Shown piece after piece: positions 6,126 to 13,306 of a stretch of DNA of 16,872 nt. A model generated the notes under the pieces. The model was not told the DNA's origin. It saw only the letters and a list, made by a program, of their open reading frames with translations, and ran no database searches. The DNA lies in NCBI GenBank assembly GCA_937899155.1, contig CALDJM010000054.1, positions 1 through 16,872 of the forward strand, in the 5' to 3' direction. Source of the DNA: an uncultured bacterium (GTDB taxonomy: Bacteria > Patescibacteriota > Dojkabacteria > SC72). Both the position numbers and the translations under genes were made by a program. Position 1 is the first letter of the stretch; the number at the start of each line of letters is the position of its first letter.

Positions 6126-7856
6126 TTACCAGTCTGCAATCTCACCTAATATTGCTGTTATAGTATTAACACCAGAGTATGAACCAGGTAGTGTCCCAGT
6201 AGGAATTAGAATACCCCAGTAAGTTTTTTTCTCTACAGCAGTTGTAGATGTTGGTTTGTTGACATTTAACTCTACTTCATTAGCTGTAGTACCCAATGGT
6301 GTGGCGGAAGCATATGTTGCACTACTTAAGATAGAGTACCTTTGATTTGTTATTGGTATTGGTGTTCCACCTGTGCATCCAGGGAAGTTTGTACACATAT
6401 TTGCATTGGTAGAGTGGTGTGATTGGTCTAATCCGACATTTCCTGTTGCTCTTGTTGTTAATGGCACTAAAGGAGCACTGCTTGCCCCAGGATCCAAGTT
6501 ACCGAACTCTATTGATTTTTCTGCTGGTGAAGATGATACATCAAAAGCTAACAATGCATTCATTTCTACACCTGTTGTAATTTCTGTATTAGTAGAAAGA
6601 GAACCACTATCTGTTGCCTTTACTGTTGTTAGCCAGTTTTCAGCAGGGAATTTTGTTCCAGTTGTTGTAGGATCTGCAAAGTATTGGATGTTGGCAGTAC
6701 ATGTATACTGTGCTGTCGTTCCAGCACAGCTATTTCTTACACATGTGACTTTAGTATCACGGTAGCAGTTATTGTCGTTGGCATTTGCTGCAGTACCACA
6801 TCCAGTTGCTCCAGAGTAACCAACCCCGGATCTGTAAATATATCCTTCTATGGTGGATAATGTGCTACAGCCATTATTATCAACTACTGATGCAGTTATA
6901 AGAACAGGTGTTTCATCTGATTCTGTTAATGTTATTGGTTGTCCTCCATTTAGAGTTATAGTAGGTATTGTTGGTGCTACATTACTAACAACAAAGGAAG
7001 AGTTAGAACCTTGTGTTGTTCCTGTTGCAGGTGTGTTTAATGTATCTACAACATATACATATGCATTGTTTGTACCAGCAACTGTAGGGACAGGTACAGA
7101 GTGAGAGCAAGAGGGATTAGAATCTACATTGCTACTAGTGCACCATGCTCCTCCTGTGCAAGCTCCCGCTGCTGTAATTCCAGCTGTTTTACAAACAAGT
7201 AGCTTTACCTGTTGTTCATCTGAATCTGATGCTGTTGCTGTCCAAGTGACAGTTTGTCCAGGATTAACAGGACTATTGTTTGTAATGGCTGTAAATGCTG
7301 GAGGGTGACTTACAAAGAAAGGAGATCCAGAATCACCACTTCCTTGATGTGAAGCTGAACATGTGGAAGCTGTAGAGTTAGAATCACAAACAAATGCATA
7401 CCAATCATTACTCCAAGGATCACCAGCTAATGTTGTGTATGAACAGCTTGCTTGCGAGCCACTTGTTGTTGAAGTACTCTTACAGTATGTTTTAGCTCCA
7501 CTAGCACAGTTTCCTGCAGAGCCATTAACTGGTGTAATACTATTAGTAGAACATATTGTTAAGAAGTATGACTCACCATTATCATCAATTGCCGTTGCTC
7601 TAAAATTAACGGCACTTCCAATTGCAGTCGGTACTGTAGCTGTACTTGCAGTATTTTCTTTTGGAAAGCCCGTTGGAGCAGTGCTCTTAAATGCAGGTGG
7701 AGTATTACCAACAGTTACATGTGTTGTAATTGTTTCTGTATCAGCTGTTTGAGCTTTAGTTTTGAAGATAAAGAAAGATGTGACTGCTAAAACTGGAAGT
7801 AGAAGTAGCAGGCATATCTTCAATAACTTTCCTGAGAAAATATTTTTCTTTTTCAT
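6126..7856 (-). CDS. Cysteine-rich Ig-like secreted surface protein, paralog B
   Basis: A 576-aa exported protein. The N-terminus has a Lys-rich start, a hydrophobic stretch and AQTA before the mature part, as in a signal peptide or signal anchor. Two related modules follow, each with a TATASDSD/ATAIDDNGE-type strand, a CKT/CST turn, several further cysteines and a 'YAFVCD/YVYVVD' strand. A third cysteine-containing region and a C-terminal beta domain (NVNKPTSTTAV, then TYWGILIPTG) complete it. The protein is Thr/Ser/Gly/Asn-rich, and the many cysteines suggest disulfides outside the membrane. It is paralogous almost throughout to the 9348-11060 product. The C-terminal YWGI.IPTG...GSYSG pattern recalls WxL/spore-coat-U-like beta-sandwiches, a weak resemblance. 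A frame extends up to 7892, but the ATG at 7856 gives the proper signal peptide. Function unknown; structural or adhesive surface protein is the best guess. Confidence 0.8.
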   Translation of the reverse strand: MKKKNIFSGKLLKICLLLLLPVLAVTSFFIFKTKAQTADTETITTHVTVGNTPPAFKSTAPTGFPKENTASTATVPTAIGSAVNFRATAIDDNGESYFLTICSTNSITPVNGSAGNCASGAKTYCKSTSTTSGSQASCSYTTLAGDPWSNDWYAFVCDSNSTASTCSASHQGSGDSGSPFFVSHPPAFTAITNNSPVNPGQTVTWTATASDSDEQQVKLLVCKTAGITAAGACTGGAWCTSSNVDSNPSCSHSVPVPTVAGTNNAYVYVVDTLNTPATGTTQGSNSSFVVSNVAPTIPTITLNGGQPITLTESDETPVLITASVVDNNGCSTLSTIEGYIYRSGVGYSGATGCGTAANANDNNCYRDTKVTCVRNSCAGTTAQYTCTANIQYFADPTTTGTKFPAENWLTTVKATDSGSLSTNTEITTGVEMNALLAFDVSSSPAEKSIEFGNLDPGASSAPLVPLTTRATGNVGLDQSHHSTNANMCTNFPGCTGGTPIPITNQRYSILSSATYASATPLGTTANEVELNVNKPTSTTAVEKKTYWGILIPTGTLPGSYSGVNTITAILGEIADW

Positions 7857-7886
7857 ATTATTTATAACTATTTTAATTACAGTAAA

Positions 7887-7919
7887 ACACAACTAGTTAG
7901 GTATTCTAACTAGCTGTGT
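7887..7919 (-). terminator. Strong bidirectional hairpin terminator between surface genes
   Basis: ACACAACTAGTTAG (7887-7900) and CTAACTAGCTGTGT (7906-7919) form a 14-bp stem, with one mismatch or wobble, around the loop GTATT. TTTT follows on the minus strand and CTTTTTATTTT on the plus strand. It lies 13 bases after the stop of the WxLIP-like gene and would end its transcript, so paralog B downstream probably needs its own promoter. Confidence 0.75.
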
Positions 7920-7932
7920 CTTTTTATTTTGC

Positions 7933-9297
7933 TTAATTAGCTTCTCTTGTATTAATTGACTTAATTATTGACTTACTAACCCAACCTGTTCTTCCACCAG
8001 ATAGTGATATTTTGTACCATCCCACTGTTTCTTCTACTACTGTAAATGTCTCGTTCTCTTTTGCTTCATATATAACTTCTGATGCTGTATTAGCCTTTTC
8101 ATATATTGGGTAAATATTATTTCCTTCTTTATCTGTATTTGCAATAACATTGAGCATTGGTTGTGGATTTGTAACTATTGTATCTTGTGTACCTTGTACC
8201 TCTTTTTTATGGTCTTTAACAAGAGTTTCTTTTACTTCAATACCTACAAGGCTGGAAGAGAACAGCCCAACAAATACTAAGAATCCAAACCCTATTGAAA
8301 GTACCTGTCTTGTTGATGCTTGACTACCTAAAGCTATAGAGGATGCTCTTGCTTTATCTTCTTCTGATTTATCTCTCCAAAGTTTGCTGATTAGAAGATA
8401 GATTATCAAACCTGCAACTATTCCTGCAACTACCCAGGTAACATATGTCTTGTTATCTTGTAGGAACTTTACGATAGGAACAGTGCTAGAACTTTCTTCT
8501 TTGCCTACAGTTCCAGCAGCTACTGGTTTCTTTTCTTCTGTTACCTTAAATACTAAAGTTTCTTTTCTTAATGAAGTTGCATTTAAGAAGACCTCTACTT
8601 CTATGAAGTACTCTCCTAATTCTAAATCTGATATGAACTGTCCTGAAAGAACTCTTTCCTCGTCTTCTTTAACAACACCTAAGTTAGATAGTTCATGCTC
8701 TTCTAAAACATTTTTTTGGAAATCCATGATTTTAACTTTTGCTGTGGGAGAGGTATCAACATTTCCTTCATTCTTTGCATTGATATCAACAATTACAGGT
8801 GAACCTTTTAATATGTCATTAACACTAATAGCTGTAATTGAAAGTTTCTCAATGTTTTCATCTGTAAGTGAAAGTCCACCATTTATCTTTAATCCTTGAG
8901 CAATTGTAACTCCTTTAACATCTCCTGATGTAGATGGATTAGCTTTAACTCTTAGAGATCCAGTATATTCTTTGATTTCTGCTGTTTCTGGAACTCTTAC
9001 CTGTACTTTGAATGTTTTTACTCTCTCACCTTTTTCAAAAATAAAGGATTTACCAGGTGTAAAAACTAACCAACTGTTTGCTTCACCAAACTCTGGTTCT
9101 AGCACAATCTCCACAGCACTTAGATTGCCTGACCTAGAGAGTTTAAACTCTCTAGTATATGTTGAACCAGGTTTGAGACGGTCATTTATTATGTCGGCAG
9201 GTGATACACCAAATCCAGCATGTGCTATGACTCCACTTAGAGCAAGGAACATTATTCCTAAGGCTACTTTTTGTAAAATGTTTTTTATATTCTTCAT
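7933..9297 (-). CDS. Membrane-anchored WxLIP/DUF916-like surface protein with SH3-like domain
   Basis: A 454-aa exported protein. A signal peptide (about residues 1-27, ending AHA) is followed by a beta-rich ectodomain starting GFGVSPADI, then a second beta domain (about 150-255). This order resembles DUF916-type WxL-interacting proteins, and similar 'GFGVSP' proteins are, as I recall, common in CPR genomes. TM1 spans about 285-304 and TM2 about 332-352, with a charged loop between them that is likely cytoplasmic. That puts the C-terminus outside, where residues about 380-447 look like a bacterial SH3 domain (NIYPIYEKA, GWYKI, GRTGWV) that may bind cell wall. It lies between the two cysteine-rich paralogs and could anchor or organise them at the envelope. 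A terminator follows. The start at 9297 has no Shine-Dalgarno. Confidence 0.75.
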   Translation of the reverse strand: MKNIKNILQKVALGIMFLALSGVIAHAGFGVSPADIINDRLKPGSTYTREFKLSRSGNLSAVEIVLEPEFGEANSWLVFTPGKSFIFEKGERVKTFKVQVRVPETAEIKEYTGSLRVKANPSTSGDVKGVTIAQGLKINGGLSLTDENIEKLSITAISVNDILKGSPVIVDINAKNEGNVDTSPTAKVKIMDFQKNVLEEHELSNLGVVKEDEERVLSGQFISDLELGEYFIEVEVFLNATSLRKETLVFKVTEEKKPVAAGTVGKEESSSTVPIVKFLQDNKTYVTWVVAGIVAGLIIYLLISKLWRDKSEEDKARASSIALGSQASTRQVLSIGFGFLVFVGLFSSSLVGIEVKETLVKDHKKEVQGTQDTIVTNPQPMLNVIANTDKEGNNIYPIYEKANTASEVIYEAKENETFTVVEETVGWYKISLSGGRTGWVSKSIIKSINTREAN

Positions 9298-9347
9298 TTT
9301 ATTTATATTATGTAAATATTAATTTATTATTTATCTATCTATCTATC

Positions 9348-11060
9348 TTACCAATCGTCTGTAGCACTAACTTGTGCAGTAATGGTGTTAAGACCGTTAT
9401 ATACACCTGTTGCTATGCCAGTAGGGATAGCAATTCCCCAGTATGTATTTTTCTGAACTGGAGCTGTAGATGTTGGTTTATTAACATTTAACAGTACTCT
9501 CGTTGGTGTTACACTTAGAACATGGTTACCTGTTGTTGCAGTGTAACTTTGTCCTTCTGTCATTGAATATTTCTGTTGTTCTACACCTATTCGTGTCCTA
9601 CCTCCTGCTGTTGAGCATGTTGGGAAATCTGTACACATATATTGAGACCCTGAATGGTCCTGATCTATACCTGTGTTTCCTGTTGCTTCTGTAATTAAAG
9701 TTTTATCTAATGTCTGATTTAAATCTGCTGGTTCCTTACTACCGTAATTGATAGAGCCTGTTACATTGAAGGCAAGTAGGGATAATACTTCAACCCCTGT
9801 TCCTAAAACAAGGTTATGTGAAGCACTGCCTGCATCAGTAGCAGTTACATTTGTTAACCAATTATCATCAACAAATGGTGTTGCTGTATCTGTTGGATCT
9901 GTGAAATACTGCATGTTAAAGGAACATGTGTAGTTCGCTGTCCCTGTTGTATTATTACATGAACCAGCAACTTGATTACAAGTAATTGAAGGATAGCAGT
10001 AGTTTTGATTGCTTACAGATGTATTACATGTTTGAGATGATCTGTAAACAATTGCAGATACAGTTGAGATATCATTACAACCATTTGCATCTACTACGGT
10101 TGCAGTAACAGGAACTGCTACAGTATTTTTCTCTACTAAGGAGATATCATTTCCTCCATTTAGTGTTACTGTTGCTACTTGTGGAGTTACATTATTTACA
10201 TCAAAAGATGAGTTTGTACCTTGTGCTGTCCCCGTTGCAGGAGTATTCACAGCATCAACAATAAATACAAAAGCATCATTTGAACCTGCAGGATTTACAC
10301 TTGGAATATCATATCCACAAGTTGGGTTTGATGCTGATGTAGCTGTACACCAAGCACCATCTGTACAAGTTCCATTTGTCATTTGATTTGTTTTACAAAC
10401 AAGAAGTGTGACATTTCCCCCATCTGAATCCGATGCTGTTGCTGTCCAAGTTACAGTCTCTCCTGGATTCTTTGGTCCATCATTAGATATTGCTGAGAAT
10501 GTAGGGACATGGTTTACATAGAAAGGTGAACCAGAATCACCACTTCCTTGGTTTGTGGTTGTGGCTGAACATGCAGGTTGAGAAGCGTTAGCATCACAAA
10601 CGAATGCATACCACACATTACTCCAAGGGTCTGTATCTAATGCTGTATATGTACAACTAGCTTCATCTCCACTTGTTGTTTGTGTGCTTGTGCAGTATGT
10701 CTGTCCTGCGGTTGAGCAAGTACCAGCTCCTGTTGAACGAGGTGTTATTTCATTTGTTTTACAAATAGTTAAGTAATATGGCTCTCCATTACTATCAGTT
10801 GCAGTAGCTTTAAATGTTACATTATTACCAATAGTTGTAGGAACAGTCTCTGTGCTTTCAGGGTGTTCGTAAGGTTGGCCATCTTCATTAAATTTTGGAG
10901 ATGCATTTCCAACTGTTACTTCAGTAGTAACATCCTGTGTTGTAACTGCCCTAGCTTTAAAACCATTGATAATGAAAAATGAGAGTGTAAATACACTTAA
11001 TATGACCAGAGCTTTTAATGCAAAAGACCTCGTCAATGAATAGTTTTTTGAGTTTTTCAT
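9348..11060 (-). CDS. Cysteine-rich Ig-like secreted surface protein, paralog A
   Basis: A 570-aa exported protein paralogous to the 6126-7856 product. An N-terminal hydrophobic segment (about residues 15-33, then KARAV) is a signal peptide or anchor. Module 1 (about 80-180) and module 2 (about 190-290) share a pattern: a TATDSNG/TASDSDG strand, CKTN, further cysteines, and YAFVCDA or FVFIVDA. Module 3 (about 294-430) has its own cysteine cluster. The C-terminal domain carries NVNKPTST and TYWGIAIPTG and ends in DW. No sortase motif is seen, so attachment would need a partner such as the neighbouring membrane protein. Its promoter overlaps the end of enolase. A (ATCT)4 microsatellite abuts the stop codon at 9333-9348. 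Role unknown; adhesive or structural function is inferred. Confidence 0.8.
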   Translation of the reverse strand: MKNSKNYSLTRSFALKALVILSVFTLSFFIINGFKARAVTTQDVTTEVTVGNASPKFNEDGQPYEHPESTETVPTTIGNNVTFKATATDSNGEPYYLTICKTNEITPRSTGAGTCSTAGQTYCTSTQTTSGDEASCTYTALDTDPWSNVWYAFVCDANASQPACSATTTNQGSGDSGSPFYVNHVPTFSAISNDGPKNPGETVTWTATASDSDGGNVTLLVCKTNQMTNGTCTDGAWCTATSASNPTCGYDIPSVNPAGSNDAFVFIVDAVNTPATGTAQGTNSSFDVNNVTPQVATVTLNGGNDISLVEKNTVAVPVTATVVDANGCNDISTVSAIVYRSSQTCNTSVSNQNYCYPSITCNQVAGSCNNTTGTANYTCSFNMQYFTDPTDTATPFVDDNWLTNVTATDAGSASHNLVLGTGVEVLSLLAFNVTGSINYGSKEPADLNQTLDKTLITEATGNTGIDQDHSGSQYMCTDFPTCSTAGGRTRIGVEQQKYSMTEGQSYTATTGNHVLSVTPTRVLLNVNKPTSTAPVQKNTYWGIAIPTGIATGVYNGLNTITAQVSATDDW

Positions 11061-11091
11061 ATATGTAAACTTAACTTAATCTATGTAAAAC

Positions 11092-11118
11092 AGTATATCA
11101 TTATCTTTAATCTGTCAA
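11092..11118 (-). promoter_or_regulatory. Promoter of paralog A (TTGACA-15-TGATATACT)
   Basis: On the minus strand TTGACA (11118-11113) and TATACT (11097-11092) are 15 bases apart, with an extended -10 TGA that would offset the short spacer. The -35 box lies within the last sense codons of enolase (TTG ACA). The predicted leader to the ATG at 11060 is about 25 bases. The same TGATATACT occurs in the tRNA-Asp promoter. Confidence 0.6.
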
Positions 11119-12402
11119 TCTATTTCTTAAAAGATTTTCAATCTCAAGCAACCTATTATATTTAGCAACTCTCTCTCCTCTGACAGGACCTCCAAATTTA
11201 GAGAATTTAGCAGGTGTTGCAACAACTAAGTCTGCAATGAAATCATCGATGGTCTCTCCACTTCTGTGTGATACAATTGCATTCATACCATTTTCAGTTG
11301 CCATTCTGATTGCATTAAGAGTCTCTGTTACTGTTCCAATTTGGTTTGGTTTAGCTAACAAAGCATTAGCAGACTTTCCTGTTATACATCTTTCTATTCT
11401 TTTAACATTTGTTGTAAGTAAATCATCACCAACAATCATTTTTCCATCTCTCCCAAAGTCTGTAGCAAACTTTGTCCATGTGTCCCAGTCATCTTCGTTG
11501 AAGGGATCTTCTACCGATATGATAGGGTATTTGGAGTAGAGGTCTTTTTGAATGCTATACCACTCATCTGTGCTAACACTTCTTTGTCCTCTGTCTATTT
11601 TGTATGTATTCTCTTGTTCGTTATAGAATTCTGATGCTGCTACATCTATTGCTATGTTGAAATCCTCACCTGGTGTATAACCAGCTCTCTTGATACCATC
11701 GACAATTATTCCAAAAGCTTCTTCATTACTATTCTTTATTTCCATTGGGGCAAAAGCTCCTTCAAACCCAACCCCTGTAGAGTAGTTTTTTTCAATAAGG
11801 ATTTTTTCTATATTTTTATATACATTTACACCAGCTCTGAGTGATTCGGAGAAATTTCCAAACTTAGCAATATTTGGAACAATCATATACTCCTGGATAT
11901 CTGTTGCCCAGTTTCCGTGTTTTCCACCCTCTAGGACAAGCATAAGTGGAGTAGGTAATTGGAAATGACTTTCTGAATATTTCTCTCCCCAATATATCAT
12001 TCCAATATATTGATACATTTCAATACCGAAACTGTTTGCAATTGCTCTGCAGAATGCAATAGAGCATGAGAGGATACTGTTTCCTCCGAGTTTTACTTTT
12101 AAGTCTGTACCATCTGCCTCTATTAGTATCTTGTCAAACTCTTCTTGATTATGTATTTCTTTGTCTTTAAATAGTGGGGCAATGACATTATTTACAATAT
12201 CAACAGCCTTCAGGACTCCTTTTCCACCATATCGATTTGTTTCATTGTCTCTTAATTCTAATACTTCTGTTTTACCTGTAGATGCTCCAGATGGTACAGA
12301 TGCAACACCTTTTGTTCCATCCAGTAGCTCCACAGTTGTCTCAATTGTTGGATTACCATTTGAATCTAGTATCTCTCTGGCATATATGTTTTGTATTTTC
12401 AT
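11107..12402 (-). CDS. eno: Enolase (phosphopyruvate hydratase)
   Basis: Glycolytic enzyme converting 2-phosphoglycerate to phosphoenolpyruvate; 431 aa is full length. Metal ligands are Asp253 (AIDVAASEFY), Glu298 (SVEDPF) and Asp326 (VGDDLL). The catalytic base Lys351 is in LAKPNQIGT, Glu171 in DIQEYM, His162 in GGKHG, and SHRSGET is at 378-384. The loop carrying the second catalytic acid (Glu214) reads EGAFAPM instead of the common EGGFAPN or EGGVAPN, and GGKHGNWATD replaces the usual GG[AE]HADNxVD, so the active-site loops are atypical although all catalytic residues remain. It has no Shine-Dalgarno, and no clear -10 could be chosen in the AT-rich leader. It is transcribed toward the surface-gene cluster, whose promoter sits in its last codons. 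Confidence 0.95.
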   Translation of the reverse strand: MKIQNIYAREILDSNGNPTIETTVELLDGTKGVASVPSGASTGKTEVLELRDNETNRYGGKGVLKAVDIVNNVIAPLFKDKEIHNQEEFDKILIEADGTDLKVKLGGNSILSCSIAFCRAIANSFGIEMYQYIGMIYWGEKYSESHFQLPTPLMLVLEGGKHGNWATDIQEYMIVPNIAKFGNFSESLRAGVNVYKNIEKILIEKNYSTGVGFEGAFAPMEIKNSNEEAFGIIVDGIKRAGYTPGEDFNIAIDVAASEFYNEQENTYKIDRGQRSVSTDEWYSIQKDLYSKYPIISVEDPFNEDDWDTWTKFATDFGRDGKMIVGDDLLTTNVKRIERCITGKSANALLAKPNQIGTVTETLNAIRMATENGMNAIVSHRSGETIDDFIADLVVATPAKFSKFGGPVRGERVAKYNRLLEIENLLRNRLTD

Positions 12403-12467
12403 CTACATTCTTTTTAAAATTAACTTTAGATATTGTGGACTAAAATACTTAATTTTGCAATTAGTAA

Positions 12468-12639
12468 AGACCTGGTTGGTCGATTTTATTAGCATGGGTA
12501 AGGGGAATATTGGGTTTTTGAGAAATATTTAATATACTGCGAGTGTAGAGGTAATTAAATTGCCTATAGAAAGATTAACATTCTTACAAAATGATATGTA
12601 TGCTCTTATGCTTAAAGAGTATTTCGACCAACCAGGTCT
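12468..12639. repeat. Perfect 16-bp inverted repeat enclosing 140 nt; candidate structured RNA
   Basis: AGACCTGGTTGGTCGA (12468-12483) and TCGACCAACCAGGTCT (12624-12639) are perfect complements around 140 bases. Inside, AGCAT near 12491 can pair with ATGCT near the right arm, and AGGTAATT/AATTGCCT near 12551-12567 makes an apical hairpin. The total of about 172 nt, with a long closing stem, an open bubble and apical helices, resembles the outline of 6S-like RNAs. A weak promoter (TTGGGT at 12510, TATACT at 12533, spacer 17) lies inside on the plus strand, which would argue against a plus-strand RNA covering both arms. It fills most of the enolase-tRNA gap (12403-12696). It could instead be a small inverted-repeat element, but no flanking target duplication is seen. 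Confidence 0.6.
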
Positions 12640-12653
12640 GTTGGTGGTTCTTC

Positions 12654-12682
12654 TTGCTCTTCTTTTCTCTCTTTGGTAGAAT
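12654..12682 (+). promoter_or_regulatory. tRNA-Leu/tRNA-Val promoter (TTGCTC-17-TAGAAT)
   Basis: TTGCTC (12654-12659) and TAGAAT (12677-12682) are 17 bases apart, with TGG before the -10 as an extended element. The predicted transcription start is about 8 bases upstream of tRNA-Leu, fitting a stable-RNA promoter for the two adjacent tRNAs. Confidence 0.55.
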
Positions 12683-12696
12683 TACATCGTTATTTA

Positions 12697-12782
12697 GCTG
12701 GGGTGGTGGAACTGGCAGACACGCTACCTTGAGGTGGTAGTGGGAGCTAAATCCCTTGCAGGTTAGATTCCTGTCCTCAGCA
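12697..12782 (+). tRNA. tRNA-Leu (anticodon GAG)
   Basis: A class II tRNA of 86 bases. The acceptor GCTGGGG pairs with CCTCAGC, the anticodon loop is TTGAGGT (GAG) on the stem CTACC/GGTAG, and there is a long variable arm with GGGA/TCCC. The T-stem GCAGG/CCTGT carries a TTAGATT loop, in which the usual C at position 56 is A (12765). CCA is not encoded; TAT follows the discriminator A. It is 8 bases before tRNA-Val(UAC) and probably co-transcribed with it. Confidence 0.93.
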
Positions 12783-12790
12783 TATGAGTT

Positions 12791-12868
12791 GGACGACTAG
12801 CTCAGCTGGTCTAGAGCATCTCGTTTACACCGAGAGGGTCACAGGTTCGAATCCTGTGTCGTCCACCA
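12791..12868 (+). tRNA. tRNA-Val (anticodon UAC)
   Basis: The acceptor GGACGAC pairs with GTCGTCC, the anticodon loop is TTTACAC (UAC) on a TCTCG/CGAGA stem, the T-loop is TTCGAAT, and the 3' CCA is encoded at 12866-12868. It follows tRNA-Leu by 8 bases. Confidence 0.96.
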
Positions 12869-12884
12869 ATTTCCCATATTTCTC

Positions 12885-12913
12885 TTGACGATATATCCTG
12901 TTCATACTATTAT
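12885..12913 (+). promoter_or_regulatory. Promoter of the small membrane protein (TTGACG-17-TATTAT)
   Basis: TTGACG (12885-12890) and TATTAT (12908-12913) are exactly 17 bases apart. The predicted transcription start is about 12920, directly at the ATG at 12921, so the mRNA is probably leaderless. A TTG at 12885 in the same frame could be mistaken for the start codon but is the -35 box. Confidence 0.7.
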
Positions 12914-12920
12914 GATATAT

Positions 12921-13214
12921 ATGAGTATTAAAAGAATGGGTGTATTAATAGCTGGTGGAATAATACTTGGCATTATTGCAGGTATCCTAACAAGAAGTAT
13001 TGTGATAGGTATAGTATTTACAATTCTTGTAGGGGGATTCGGTGTCATGTGGCGATATATTCGTAATAACGAGAGAAGAGATAACATGAACACAGAACAA
13101 GATAAACAACCAGCTTTAGGTAGAGATATCCAAAGTGGATACAGAAATATGATGTCTCAACAAACCCCTGAAGTTCAAAACCAACCAGACAACGAACCAT
13201 CAAAAGAGGTATAA
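12921..13214 (+). CDS. Small membrane protein with a Gln/Asn-rich tail, 97 aa
   Basis: I do not recognise this protein. Two hydrophobic helices (about residues 7-23 and 27-43) form a hairpin, followed by a basic patch (RYIRNNERR) and a hydrophilic tail rich in Gln, Asn and Pro. The tail is likely cytoplasmic by the positive-inside rule. The frame is open further up, to a TTG at 12885, but that TTG is the -35 box of the gene's own promoter. ATG 12921 lies at the predicted transcription start, pointing to leaderless translation. It sits alone between two tRNA genes, and its stop overlaps the AT-rich region preceding tRNA-Val(CAC). Function unknown. Confidence 0.65.
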   Translation: MSIKRMGVLIAGGIILGIIAGILTRSIVIGIVFTILVGGFGVMWRYIRNNERRDNMNTEQDKQPALGRDIQSGYRNMMSQQTPEVQNQPDNEPSKEV

Positions 13215-13219
13215 TCATC

Positions 13220-13225
13220 TATACT
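13220..13225 (+). promoter_or_regulatory. -10 box of tRNA-Val(CAC)
   Basis: TATACT ends 6 bases before the tRNA at 13232, so transcription would start at or next to the mature 5' end. No clear -35 is visible at 17 bases. Confidence 0.45.
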
Positions 13226-13231
13226 GTATAA

Positions 13232-13305
13232 GGATGATTAGCTCAGCTGGTTAGAGCACTACATTCACATTGTAGGGGTCATTGGTTCAAATCCAATATC
13301 ATCCA
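13232..13305 (+). tRNA. tRNA-Val (anticodon CAC)
   Basis: The acceptor GGATGAT pairs with ATCATCC, the anticodon loop is TTCACAT (CAC) on a CTACA/TGTAG stem, and the T-loop is TTCAAAT. CCA is not encoded; TTT follows the discriminator A. It reads GUG and complements the UAC isoacceptor about 360 bases upstream. Its 3' end lies one base from the end of the convergent gene at 13307. Confidence 0.95.
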
Positions 13306-13306
13306 T

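Noticed and set aside
9333..9348. (ATCT)4 microsatellite next to the paralog A stop codon
   Set aside because: Only four units and outside the coding frame apart from its last base; phase variation is possible in principle but there is no supporting evidence.
12468..12639. Inverted-repeat element as a MITE
   Set aside because: No target-site duplication is visible at the ends and no second copy occurs in the window, so a structured RNA or other dyad is equally likely.
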